DNA of 64,000 bases. It comes from Lytechinus pictus (Eukaryota > Echinodermata > Echinoidea > Temnopleuroida > Toxopneustidae). Position 1 is the first letter of the stretch. Every line of letters begins with the position of its first letter. Positions 25,654 through 37,440 of this stretch are shown here, one piece after another. The notes under the pieces are model-generated. The model did no database searches, was not told the origin of the DNA, and worked only from the letters and a program-made list of their open reading frames with translations. The stretch lies in NCBI RefSeq assembly GCF_037042905.1, contig NC_087258.1:8224501-8288500 (forward strand), read 5' to 3'. A program made the translations under genes and the position numbers.

Positions 25654-26277
25654 ATGAATACCTTGGATATGTCCAACCGTTACGCTTGTTCACAATGCGA
25701 TAAAACCTATAGTAGGAAGTATGATATGCAGAGGCATGAACAAAATGAGCATTATACTGGAGAAGAAACGAGTGAAGATGAAGACTCCGACCCACCCTCT
25801 CAAATGCAAAGAGTTGAAGAATCCAACGATGATTCCGAAACGAGCGTATCAGAAAGCGATGGACACGAATCGTCAGAGACACATAACATGGATGAAATTG
25901 AAGACAGCCTCGCTTATCGAGGATGGTAAGAACAAGCCATGACAGCCACCAAGGACTTGAGAGACGAAAAATATCAGAAATATGTCTCAGAGGGAATGGA
26001 AGAAGAAGACGCTAAAGAAAAGGCTCACGTGAAACTACTGTGGGCCATCAAACGCATCTTTTTCGATCTTTACTCTCAGTTCTTGCGGCAGAACGTGTAC
26101 CTTGAAGACGCTGACATCAATCATGAAATCGTGTCCGATCTCACGGACAGATTAGAAAATGGCATGGATTTTCGGAAAGCCGTAAAGAGAGTGTTAGCCA
26201 GGCATGGTTCACAATTCGAAGGTTTATTCCAGTATCAAGATGAAGATGACAAAGAAGAGACGAATGACGACGAGTAA
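25654..26277 (+). pseudogene. C2H2 zinc-finger reading frame of the Polinton-like element, with one internal stop
   Basis: An ATG at 25654, just inside the left inverted repeat, opens a 207-codon frame interrupted once by TAA at 25927-25929. The first part has one finger, C12-x2-C15-x12-H28-x4-H33, followed by a Ser/Asp/Glu-rich segment. After the stop the same frame continues for 115 codons with an alpha-helical, charged region (DEKYQKYVSEGMEEEDAKEK, FFDLYSQFLRQNVYLEDADI) and an acidic C-terminus. The common frame and compositional continuity suggest one original protein. The stop overlaps G|GTAAGA, a good splice donor, so splicing to a different exon cannot be excluded. I do not recognise the C-terminal domain; DNA binding by the finger is inferred. 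Confidence 0.6.
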
Positions 26278-27137
26278 GAGACGCGTGATACAGGTGGACA
26301 CCGGCACAACTGAAGATGTCACATCGCCTTGACAACAAAATACTTCCAAGACAGCATTAATAACGGAACCCTAAAATTTTTATCGTGAATATCAATCTAG
26401 TTTCTGAATGGCATAACAAGATGATACTAATGTTCCTAATATTGCGCACATATCCACCTTGTTAGGTGCTCAAGGCGCTCCTATATTACTTTAAGGTATA
26501 TTGCTGCAAAATGACGTTACAGATTTACGAAAAAGGGATCTGATACTTGTTTATGTAGTAGAAATGTTATGTTATTGGTGATTCGTAAAGAAAGATTGGA
26601 TACCTGTTCCTATAGTATGGCAGTATTGTCTTTAATGATGTATCATTATGGTTGTGTCATGAACGTTTATGGGCAGTATGGAATCGCTACATTTCTTTGA
26701 TAGAGAAAACAAAAGATTGTTTATAAACTTGATGTTATAACTTTTCGGTAAATCATTTTAACTCTAGCTAAAAACGTCTATATTTATGGTTACTCGTGCT
26801 TTGTATCAAAGTGAATAAAGTAAAATTAAGAAAGATTTGAGATTTTCGTATGACTCTTGCCTTATTTCTTGTTTATGTGCTCGTATGACAGACGTGGTTG
26901 TGCTCGGTAATAATGGAAATGATGCTGATGATTGAAATAACGGTGATAATGTTGACGATGATGATGTTTCTGATGTGAAAGATAATTCTAATAATACGGA
27001 TGATGCTGGTGATTGAAATAAAGGTGATAGTGTTGACGAGGCTAACGTTTGATATAATTATACTGATAATGATAATGATGCCGGTGTTTGAAATAATGGT
27101 GATAAGGATAATGACGCCGATGTCCAAAATAATAACA

Positions 27138-27495
27138 GAGAGCGAAGTTGGCTCAGTCGGTTAAGCGTCTGCCTGTCGAACCAAAGGCCGTGGGTTCGAG
27201 TCCACCCCAGGCGCATGACTGAAACCTGCGTTGTGTGTAAACGCCTCTCCCCTGATCCATAGATGGGGCTATGTTACAGCGGAAATACACCGTCCCTCGG
27301 ATAGGACGTTAAACGGAGGTCCCGTGTAGAGGAGAGTCACCGCCTTTACACGTTAAGAACCCACTGCACTATTCGCATAAGAGTAGGGGGAAACCCCGGT
27401 GAAGTGGTCCACCTGCACTCCCCAAATCAGTTATATCGGGAAGAGATTCAGTTCGCTTAAAATTCGCCTCCCGTGTACATGTGACGGCAAACAAA
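27138..27495 (+). mobile_element. tRNA-headed SINE
   Basis: A-box-like TTGGCTCAGTCGGTTAAG at ~27147 and B box GGTTCGAGTCC at ~27193 define a tRNA-derived pol III head. The body has CGTCCCTCGGATAGGACGTT and ACACGTTAAGAACCCAC, conserved in deuterostome SINEs. It lies inside the Polinton-like element, between the two reading frames. Confidence 0.85.
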
Positions 27496-27890
27496 TAGTA
27501 ATAACATAGTAATAGCTCTATGGTAATAGTAATCACGGTGATAATGTTGACGATGGTGGTGTTTGGAATACTTGAGAAATGTTGATGATACTGATGTGAA
27601 AAATAATTGCGATAATATTGATGATGCTGATGTTCTAAATATCGCATAATGTTCAGAATACGAAGGTTTATAATAATGGCGCTAATACTGACGTTGAGGG
27701 TTGCGTTAAATATGGTAATATACTTTAAGGCTAAAGTCCATTTCATTAGAGTTAGCGAAAAGTCCATTAGAGTTAGGGTAAAATCCAGCTTATCTCGATT
27801 TTCATCCCCATCATGTCCCTCCATCGCGTCCATATCAGATCTCGCGTCCCCTTCTTCATCCTCGAGGTTCGGGCGCTTTCCAAAACGCAT
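27369..27890 (-). pseudogene. Second reading frame starting at the right Polinton-like arm
   Basis: An ATG at 27890, immediately inside the right inverted repeat, opens a minus-strand frame. Only the first ~45-50 codons look coding: MRFGKRPNLEDEEGDARSDM, then a DGDENRDK stretch rich in Asp and Glu. Below ~27740 the frame runs through GAT-type repeats and the SINE, so the real C-terminus is lost or elsewhere. It mirrors the zinc-finger frame that starts at the left arm. Confidence 0.35.
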
Positions 27891-28084
27891 GAACCTTCTA
27901 TAATAATACGTAATCATGAAACGCGCGTGAAGGTACTTCGATTACTCACATATTTTTACGGATTCAACGGAATCTACGGAGTCTTACGGATATTCTTGCA
28001 AATTTTTACGGATTCTTACGGATATTCTTGCAAATTTTTACGGATTCTTATGGAATCTACGGATGCTCGCGTTGGCCGTGCATG

Positions 28085-30447
28085 CATGGGCGGAAATCCC
28101 AGGGGGGACAGGGGGGACGTGTCCCCCCCTACTCAAAATAGTAGGGGGGACACAATATCAAATGTCCCCCCTACTATTTTTTGTCTTTTATGATGGTAAG
28201 AAATACATCATTCTAAATCGAAATAAAACATGTATTTTGAGACGAGTTGGGACGAGATGACCGAACTTTTGGGATGATGACCTTTTTTTTTCTTGTCACT
28301 TTTATGGTCTGAATAATTTTATCAACATTTGCTGCTTGCTCGCAAATTTTGATTTATCAGGTACCTATTATTTTCGGGTATTCCATAAAGTTTTCAAAAA
28401 TATCCCTTTTCAGGTCTGATTGTCAAGACGTATCAGCTAGCGCTGCACGCTGGCATTTTGATTGGCGAGTTATGTATGTTTCAATATTGATTATACAACA
28501 AACTACTTAAAATCCCCTTTTCACGACAGTTTATCAAAAATTTTAGCTCGCGATTTGCGCTCGCATTAATGGTTAAAAATATATTAACTGATGCATCCTA
28601 TTAATAATTACAAAGGTGAAATGTCTTGTTTTTATGCCATAATATCATCAGATTTCGCGCCCTCATTAGGCATTAATAAATATGATATTAATTTAATAAT
28701 TAAATTGTCCCTTTTTTTTATCTCGCGCTTAGCAAGAGGAATTTTCATGACATGTTTCTGTTTCTGTTTCTGTTTATGGTAACTCCCGTAGGAACTCGGC
28801 AGGACAGCATTTTTTGCTGGTAAACGCCAAGCTGGTATATAACCAATTACCTTGGAAACATTTTACGTCTAGGTTAATCAGTCATAGTGGCTGACGTAAT
28901 AGACGACAGATATCACTCTTGGGCCTTTGTATCAAAGTGGAGACAATGGCAGAGTTGGGATTCAAACTCACAACCTTGCGATTATGAGTCCAATGCTCTG
29001 CCTCTAACCACTGGACCACACGACCCTTACATGTCGTAAGGATGTCCCGGTCCTATGTCAAAACTCAAAGTAATAATAATGAAAATTTTAGCTCTTTTTT
29101 TAAAGTGCGATCCATATCTACCTTACAATTTTCCTCCAAAATGCTTGAAATATAAAGTTGTAATTGACTCTTTTTTTCAGATCGGAATATCAAAGTTTCA
29201 TGATTAAAGATGTATTTAGAATGCCTAGATTCTAGGTCGAAATATGAAACACGCGCGCGCATGTTTATTCAAATACTCAACTTGTTCTCTATTTAAATCA
29301 TTATCCAGTTTCAGATCACAATATCAAATTTTTTCTGCTCGCGCTTTGTGCTCGCATTATTAATGTAGGAAGCCCGGGGTAGGAAGACCCCCTATTACTC
29401 ATCCTTTTCATGATTTACAAAACATTGATTTTGATTGATTTATTTTATTTAAACACGGTAAAATGCCCTCGATCAGCCTATGGCTGTTTACAAAACATGA
29501 ACAGAGTGGCCCATTTTTAGGTCTAAATCTCGATTTTTTTTTCTGCTCGCGCTTCGCGCTCGCATCAATTGTTGAATTATATAGCTATCCTGTTCACGAT
29601 TACAAAAATTGATAAAAATTTTCCATTCTTTCTTTAGAAATTTTCACAAATTTTCAGCTCGCGCTTCGCACTCGCATTTTTTTATTGTTGAAATATGTAA
29701 TACCTTCATGGCTAAGTGCAAGCAGTCCTTAACATGTACCTTTTCAACAGGTACCAGTTCAAAACGTATATAAAAATTTTCTGCTCGCGCTTTGCGCTCG
29801 CATTATTAATACTCATCCTTTTCATGATTTACAAAACATGAATAGAGTGTCTCGTTCAGTAAATATTATAGGACTAAATCTCGAAATTTCCGCTCGCGCT
29901 TCGCGCTCACATCAATTGTCTACTTATATACCTATTCTGCTTGAGTTACAAAAAGTGCTTAGAATTTCCATTCTTTAGGTGAAAATGTCACCAAAAAAAT
30001 AAGCTCGCGCTTCGCGCTCGCATTATTTGATTGTTAAATGCTAACTGCACGCAGTCTTTAATAGGTATCTTTTCCATCAGTTCATTTCTGCTCGCGCTTT
30101 GCGTTTGTAGTAATTATTAAGTTGCATACACATCTTTTCAGGATAACAAACATTGCCCAGAATGTTCAAATTTTACGAAAAAATACATAACATTTCCAAA
30201 AAATTAGCTCGCGTTTCGCACTCGCATCATATTAATGAGGATTATGATATTATATATGAATTTATAAAAATAAAGCTAAGAAGTGACTAATGAGGACTAC
30301 CCCTTCAAAGAAACAAACACAAATCATCTTCGAGCTGCCGATCGGGGAAAATATGGCTGAAACAAATTTCCGCCCCCCCCCCCTATTGGCGAAGGCTGGA
30401 TCCGCCCCTGTGTCCCCCCTACCTTTGGGGAGAGATTTCCGCCCCTG
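28085..30447. mobile_element. hAT-like element inserted in the Polinton-like arm, TSD CGTGCATG
   Basis: Ends CATGGGCGGAAATC and GATTTCCGCCCCTG, flanked by CGTGCATG at 28077-28084 and 30448-30455. The interior holds at least eight AGCTCGCGCTTCGCGCTCGCAT-type motifs, ~110 bp apart between 29545 and 30220, and a SINE at 28780-29030. A second hAT-type end (GGATCCGCCCCTG) at ~30400 suggests another, older insertion inside. No transposase. Confidence 0.85.
28780..29030 (-). mobile_element. tRNA-headed SINE
   Basis: Read on the minus strand, the head has GTGGTCCAGTGGTTAGAGG (A box, near 29020) and GAGTTTGAATCCC (B box, 28959-28971). The body contains CTGACGT and ACCAATTACC-type segments down to GCCGAGTTCCTACGGGAGT near 28785. 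It is nested in the hAT-like element. Confidence 0.8.
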
Positions 30448-31408
30448 CGTGCATGGGTTGATCTCTTCGTGAACCGCGAGGCACTTGACATATCTGCTGG
30501 TAGGCAGAGAGAGTCGGCTTTCACCTTTCCAATAGGATTGACCCCGGATATCCCAAGTTCAATGACACGCGTTGGCCGTGCATGGGGTGATCGCCTCGTG
30601 AACCGCGAGGCACTTGACATATCTGCTGGTAGGCGGAGAAAGATAACTTTTTAAATAGGAAACTGTACAGATGTCTTTTTTTGTGCATCGTATTATATGC
30701 TAAAAATACGCGTGCAACGTCGCTGCATCGTGTGATAAGGTCGACCGAAAGTCATTAATACGTGGCGATGACGCAACGGTGGTACAATACCGATGGTGCA
30801 ATAAGGGTAATTCTCTGGGATGACATCACGGTGGTTGCGTAACTAACACCATTTCATGGTGACGTCATGGCTGACCGGAAGTCTGGGTTATGGCCGTCGG
30901 GTCATGTTAGCTATAGAGGGCGTGGCTGACCGGACTAAAGGTCATGTGGTCAAAGGTCATGGCTGACTGGGCCAAAGGTCATGTGGTCAAAGGGCATGGC
31001 TGACCGGGCTACAGGTCATGTGGTCAAAGGGCATGGCTGACCGGGTCAAAGGTCACGGCTGACCGGGCTAAAGTTCATGTGGTCAAAGGTCATGGCTGAC
31101 CGGGTCAAAGGTCATGTGGTCAAAGGTCATGGCTGACCGGGTCAAAGGTCAAATAGGTATGAGGTCTATACTATAACTACTGTTCAATGCAGACAGAAGG
31201 TAAATTCAGTTTTAAATATGTTGCAAACACAATTTAAAATGTTTTTTTAGAAACCAACCGTCTATACTGAAGGACAGAGACATTTAACTCCATCTTCTTT
31301 TACCACACACACATGGATTGAGTTCACGATGTATCATGATGGTTTGACAGTAGTCGAAAAAATAATTATGATGATCAAATTCTTGATGATTTGTCTGGAT
31401 TTTCTCTT

Positions 31409-34400
31409 TTATTTACGAACTACAGCCCATCTCCGTCGAGCAATCAAGAATGCAAAGGTGAGGATGACGATTAAGCAGTTAATGGCGCCAAGAGTTAGAA
31501 ATACTGCTGTGTAAGACCCAGTTTTGTCCTTGATCAGACCTGAGGAATGAAATAAGATTGAAAAATAGTGATGCAACATTTACACAACAATAATACACGT
31601 GTTAATTTTCAATGCGCCTGTGGAGGTGTGTGCGGGTGAGTGTTTGTGGGTGTAAGTGTATGGTTAGTGTGGATGTATGTGGGTTAGGGTGTGTGTTTCG
31701 ATGCGGATACACATTCTTACCAGGGTTCTAGGGTTTGTTTCATTTAAAAAAAACAGATGGCCATGGGAATTCGCATCTTGTCATATGGTACATTAATCAC
31801 TCAAAATTCAGGTTACCAATAAAATGTTTTGTTTTTGTTCTCATTGAATTTGCATTTGTAATATACGTGGGGCCAGGCTCGACTAGCACTTGTGTTATTT
31901 TCTGGTCCCATTTACCATTGTATGTTTCTTACATTTATGTGTAACTATTAAGCAATTTGTTTCATAACCTGTGAACATGTGAATATTGTTGGTAAATTAA
32001 TCAATCAAATCAATGTATTTTACCATAGTAGTTACTTTAATGACCAAATTGCAGGATAAAGATCATTGTACTGCTATATTATACTCAAGCCCAAAGTTGT
32101 TTAATGTTATGAACAAACTATGGTTCTTACCCGAAAGTAGACTTCCAACACTTCCTCCGACGCCGTACATAAAACCAAAAATCCCTGATGCAACGGTGAA
32201 ATTTTCATTGGACACAGACCCCTTGATAAAAGCAGCCGAAGATATTCCAAAGCTGAAGATACACATCCCCTGGATAAATGCTGTGGCACACATAGTGGGA
32301 AAGGATGTTATCAACGGATCGAATAAGAAGGTAGTTGATGACACAATGCCCACAATCAGGAAAAAAAATATGAAGTCAAATTGGAAGAAGAGAACTGTAA
32401 CACATAAAATCCGTCCTAGAATGCCACCTCCACCAGCAATAGACGACAACAATACAGCTCTTGATATCGGAATCCCGTGCCATACCGCTCTTGGAACAAG
32501 GAATAGAATCCATGACTGTACTACGACTGATGCGAAAAAGAGACAGGGCAGTGAAATAAGTAAAAGTGGTTCCCGGATGATAATGGAATCCCGAAGCCAC
32601 CGATATAATCGAACTGTCCAGCCCCGATCTTCGCGATTTTTCGAGGTTGCTCTTGATGATGAAACGTCATCTGACCTATATCGCTCTTCATCCATTGTAG
32701 TCATCATCAAGTCTTCTCCATCACCGTCATCATCTGGATCAATTAACGGTTCTTCCCAACTGTTTCCTTGTTTCTGTGTCTTTGTGGATTTCTGATAACC
32801 TCGCTTACCTGTTCTGGCAGACCTAAGAGCACAACTGGCTGCAATAGCATGCATGCTGATACCTCCAAGGATGAGCATGGAGCCACTAAATCCATAGGCG
32901 TCTAGCGCCCGCTCGATGATGACCGGAACCAGTAATGCACCGGCAGTGCTTCCGAGGTTGCCTATGGCGTTCATAAGTACGAACCTTCCCTGAAAGTAAT
33001 CGTTGAGTAAGACCTTGGTTGGTAGATATCCCATCGACAGTCCAAATCCTAGAGAAGAGAAGAGAAAGAGGAAAGTGGAAAATGTAAGAGAATTGGCAAT
33101 TTTGAACCACAGTTATTTTCTGATCGCATATTAAAGAGAAATTCCAGTAGTTGCAGTAAACACTGATTTCATGAGAAAGTCTGTAAAACCAGGCTTAATT
33201 GTCAGTATATCATCGAGGATCTAGATCTGGTACAGTTACATAAACTGAACTTTGTGAAATATTGATATCTACGCTGAAAAATGTTCAGACTGAACTTCCC
33301 CAACACAGATAAGCGCACGTGGGACTGTGTATAATTATTGCTTTGAGCGTCGGGCCCGACGCTCTACCCGAATCCTGTGCTTATTTGCTGATTTCTCAGC
33401 AATTACACAATTTCTTCCAGAATCCTTTGGCACATGCGTTTTATTTATGCAAACAGACACTTTGGTGGTCATTTCATTGGATTCTGTACGAACTCATTTT
33501 GGTATCGTTACCAAAACTAGCATTTACATTTAAGCAAACATTTTTTACTGTTGTAAGTTCAAAAAACATGTCATGGATACATTAAACTTAGTCGTCATGG
33601 CTAACTTTAATCATCTTGGCAATAAGACAACTATATCCAAAATGTGAATGTCATCAAGGTGATGTAAATCATCTAAGCAAATGAATGTTAAAAAAACAAG
33701 TTTTTAATATACGATAAGATATATTATATTCCCCAGTGAATCGGATCAACCCGAAACTGTAAATGGGGGCGACGCGTCGTGGTCTTGTGGTTAGGAATCT
33801 CGTCTTTCAGTGAGAGGGACGTGGGTTTGAATCTCAGCCACAGCGTGTTTTCCTTCAGCAAGAAATCTATCCACATTGTGTTGCACTCAACCCAGTATAG
33901 GTGAATGGGTACCCGGCAGGATTAATTCCTTGAATGCACCAAGCGCCTTTAGCAGCTGGAGCTACAGCCGGCATGGCCGGGATAATATAATACAGTAGTG
34001 TGCCAATGAAGAGAAAACTAGATGCATAGGCGCCTCATAAATGCTAGGCCTATATATTATTGTCGACAGGGTGATATAAAACATCTCACCAAGTTTATGA
34101 CAAGCCTTCAACAACTACTAGTAGAGTAGGCCTAAATTGCTTTCTACTTTCATTTTTATAAAACCTTTTTGGTCAAATATGACAAATCAACTGGAGACAA
34201 CAACACCACCACAAGTTGGTTGCCACGGAGGAATTTGTCTTTCCAAGCAGACTTCCCAAAAATGGTAAATCGATATTGCAAGATACATGCTTATCAAATA
34301 TCAAGTCGATCCAGCAAAAAATGTCTTACTGGTCCTAGTTTCTTGCCAAGCCGACTTCTCCGAAACTTTAAGTCGACATGGCGACACAGATCTTCTAAAA

Positions 34401-37400
34401 AGTAAATATTTGTAAGCGACAAACTACTTCACATTTTATTTCAAAATATTTAACTGATTTCCATATTTGACCAAAGTAATTCACAATACATTTTGACGCT
34501 TTAAAGTCATGTCAGTTGTTTGACATCAATTTCATTTGATTACTATTTGACAAAATATTAGAAGGTAGCGAAGAATCCTTCATTCAAAGTTTATTCTTCA
34601 TATTTGTCTGTATAAAATTACCTGTTAAAGCAAGACAGAATCCAAGAGCAGTTACCGAAGTCAGATAGCCAGCTATGATGATTCCTGACGATGCCAGGAT
34701 AGCTCCAATAACCGCCATAACACGAACAGATACGCAACTACTCTTCAGTACATACGCCACGGGTAAAGCTACAAGTGGAAAGAGGATATTGGGAGGAAAA
34801 CCATACGAGAATTAATTTTAAAATTTTGAGATGAACTTTAAAGGTATGGTCCGGGCTGAAAATATTTATATCTTAATACATAGAGTACTGAGTAGAATTC
34901 ACTGAGCAAAATGCCGAAAATTTTATCAAAATCGGATAACAAAATGATAAAGTTATTGAAGTTTAAAGTTTAGCAATATTTTGTGAAAACAGTCGTCATG
35001 AATATTCATTAGGTGGGCTGATGATGTCACATCTCCACTTTCCGTTTTCTTATGTTATTACACAAAATCACAATTTTTTCATTATTTCATACTTGTGTGA
35101 ATAATACGTCTCCCTTATGAAATAAGTTGCAGCAATAAATATCTAATGCACTAAATCAGTTATCAATCCAATTTTTCTAGTTCTTGGAGGAAAAAATTTG
35201 AATAAACCTAATTTCATATAATAAAATACAAAAGAACAAGTGGGGAAGTGACATCATCAGACCAACTAATGAATATTCATGACGACTGTTTTCACAAAAT
35301 ATTGCTAAACTTTAAAATTCAATAACTTTGTTATTTGTTATCCGATTTTGATGAAATTTTCGGCATTTTGCTCAGTGAATTCTACTCTATTTATTAAGCT
35401 ATAAATACTGTCAGCCCGGACCATCCCTTTAATAGTGATATATTAGGTTCACTTTATTAAACGAAAGTTAATCGTTCAAATCGGATATGGCCCATAAATT
35501 ACCTATGCCACAAAAGTAGGGAGGGAATGGAAGTTTACCTGATAAACATTTAAAAGAGGAAAAGCAGAGTAACAAAAAAGTAAACACGAGCAAAGAGAGG
35601 GGGAGAGATAGTGCGTGCACTGGCAGTCAGAAAAACGGCCCAGATGGATAGGGGGTAGGAGAGCAATATATATAGAGAGGGAGAGAGGGGGGCAAAGAGA
35701 GGGGGAGAGTGAGAGAAAAAAAAGTATCGAGGAAGAGGGGGTAGAAGAAAATATTTAGTACCCCCCCCCCCCACACACACACCGTGTCACCCCCCCCCCC
35801 CCAACCCATCACAAGTGCCCATTAATAGTTCGGTGAATGCGAGACAGTGATTATTTCATCCACTATAACCAAACCTTTGATATTTTTTGTTAAAAGTCAT
35901 TCTCCTATTCTTTTTCTAAATATATCATTTTAATGCAATGACAAAAAAGGGATCAAATGCCAATTTCCACACTTCTATACTTACAACTTCCCTGCGTCAA
36001 AACACCATGAACAGGCGCGTATCCAGCTTCAGATGCTCCGTTTTATGGGCTCAATTGTCAGGGGACAAATACTCGATAGTGACTCTATTATGCTTCTGTG
36101 CATTAGCCCATACATTTCTTTGTCAAAGCAGATTTACAAGGATGAAAATAAATGGTGGCACAATCCCTTGGGGGGGGGGGGGGGCAAGGAGAAGGGAAAA
36201 GAAATCAGCCCTCATGCCGTAATAACCTTAACAGCGTAATATGAAATGCCGGGAAAATTAACAATTTATTATTTCAACAATCAATTAAGTCCAACAATCA
36301 TATTCGGGAAATTCAGAATGAGAATTTTTGAAGAAGTGTCATGTCAGTGCACAGTGGTTCACTCCTTGCATTATAGATCATATATGATCAAATCAGTGCC
36401 AATTTACTCCTTTTGAAAATAACATATTTGTATTTCCTTGAACCGACGCGTCGGTTCAAGGAAATACAAATATGTTGTAGAATTGTCTTAATTTATTGTT
36501 TATTGTCTCTAGTATAAACCGCCGTTCTACTCACGACTTCAACACATATCAGTGCGCGACTCATAATTCTTAGATATGATGTCCCTCGCTTCTTTTCGTT
36601 TCCTCGCCTTATGAATATTAGGTTCAAAAGGAACATTAACTCAATCATCACAATCTTTGGATCCCCCTACTCATTACATCACTATGAATTTTATTATGAA
36701 TTGAATTGACTCGTAATAATCCATGTGCATAACTATCTCTTGCTTTATTTTATGTTGCCCTGTATACTGTTCGTCTAGGACAGATAACCTGGGCTTCTTG
36801 TAATTGTTTCCTCTTTTATTAATAAAAAATGCTGGATACGCTAATGGTGAATGATTATTACAACCATTGGACGTTACAGCAGGATGCATGGTGGCACACA
36901 AACTCTGAAGTTAGTCGTGTACTTTTGAATATTTCTGACAATCTGTCTTGAGCAGTGATCTTGAATCATATAGGGATCCAACATCATGCAAAAATAAGAA
37001 CATATATTAAGTGCTAATTACAAGGATTTAAGGTTGGATGGAATAGATTTTGATTAACATTCAAGCCACCTTTAGTTTTTCGCTTTGGAGCCCCGCTTTG
37101 TACAACAGATGGGCCTACTAAACTGCTTCCAGACACTTAAAATCAGTGATTCACATGGGTTTTTTTTACATTACAACTTTATAAGCTAATCTCGTACTCG
37201 AAAATTTGAAATTCAATATCGTTTGAACTCACATCCAAACAACATCACCGCCGTGGGCATGCTACACACTAGGCCCAAAGACGATGCGTCCGTGGAAAAC
37301 ACAATTAGCATCGTTGGAATCAAAACTCCTAGCGACTTCATCGTAGCTACCTCAACGAACTGGACGATGAATTTACTCAAAACGATGACGTATTTCCATT

Positions 37401-37440
37401 TATCTTCTGATTCTTGAATGCCCTCCATCTTAGAAAACAT
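31409..37440 (-). CDS. SLC16 (monocarboxylate-transporter-like) membrane carrier
   Basis: Four minus-strand exons: 37233-37440 (ATG at 37440), 34622-34768, 32131-33048 and 31409-31539 (stop TAA). Splice sites are GT/AG, phases agree, and the product is 467 aa. It shows the 12-helix major-facilitator layout: six N-terminal hydrophobic segments, a hydrophilic loop at about residues 197-265 (a PLIDPDDDGDGEDL stretch and SSSRATSKNRED), then six more, ending RRRWAVVRK. The usual MCT signature before helix 1 (acidic-G-G/S-W-G-W) is replaced by EDKWKYV, so it is not a classical MCT1-4. The family moves monocarboxylates, aromatic amino acids or related solutes across the plasma membrane; the substrate here is unknown. 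A second in-frame Met follows at residue 5. It lies between, and opposite to, the two lactamase paralogues. Confidence 0.88.
33771..33985 (+). mobile_element. tRNA-headed SINE
   Basis: A-box-like CGTGGTCTTGTGGTTAGGAA (~33777) and B box GGTTTGAATCT (~33824) precede a body with GTTGCACTCAACCCAG and GAATGGGTACCCGGCAGG. Same family as the truncated copy at 15945-16065. It sits in the intron between MCT exons 2 and 3. Confidence 0.85.
34838..35432. mobile_element. TTAA-flanked MITE, GGTCCGGGCTG family, copy 1
   Basis: TTAAAGGTATGGTCCGGGC at 34838 pairs with GCCCGGACCATCCCTTTAA at 35432. Inner blocks AAAATCGGATAACAAA and its complement are inverted. It lies ~70 bp upstream (minus sense) of MCT exon 2. 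Related internally to the GGACAAG family. Confidence 0.8.
35530..35830. repeat. GA-rich low-complexity tract with C runs
   Basis: GAGAGGGGGAGAG-type purine tract followed by two long C runs separated by CACACACACAC. It lies in the first MCT intron. No gene. Confidence 0.75.
36421..36476. repeat. Perfect 56-bp palindrome without spacer
   Basis: The half-site 36421-36448 is the exact reverse complement of 36449-36476; the centre is ACGCGT. It lies in the first intron of the MCT gene, in single-copy-looking DNA. Confidence 0.95.

Larger units (their letters stand above)
24852..31181. mobile_element. Polinton/Maverick-like mini-element with 6-bp TSD GTTCAA
   Basis: Both ends read 5'-AGTAGTTATAGTATAGACC, and GTTCAA is duplicated outside them at 24846-24851 and 31182-31187. 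Terminal inverted repeats run for ~750 bp: 24852-25610 matches the complement of 31181-30448 plus 28076-27889. A hAT-like insertion (28085-30447) splits the right arm. The arms contain tandem units around GGTCAAAGGTCATG and then TCCGTAAGAATCCGT units. A 6-bp duplication with long repeats beginning AG is the signature of Polintons. The usual polymerase B, integrase, ATPase and capsid genes are absent; without the hAT copy the element is ~4 kb, so it is a non-autonomous derivative or relative. It holds two small convergent reading frames. Confidence 0.8.

Noticed and set aside
32013-32795. 260-codon plus-strand open frame
   Set aside because: It is antisense to the large MCT exon 32131-33048, whose minus-strand translation is clearly a membrane carrier with matching splice phases.
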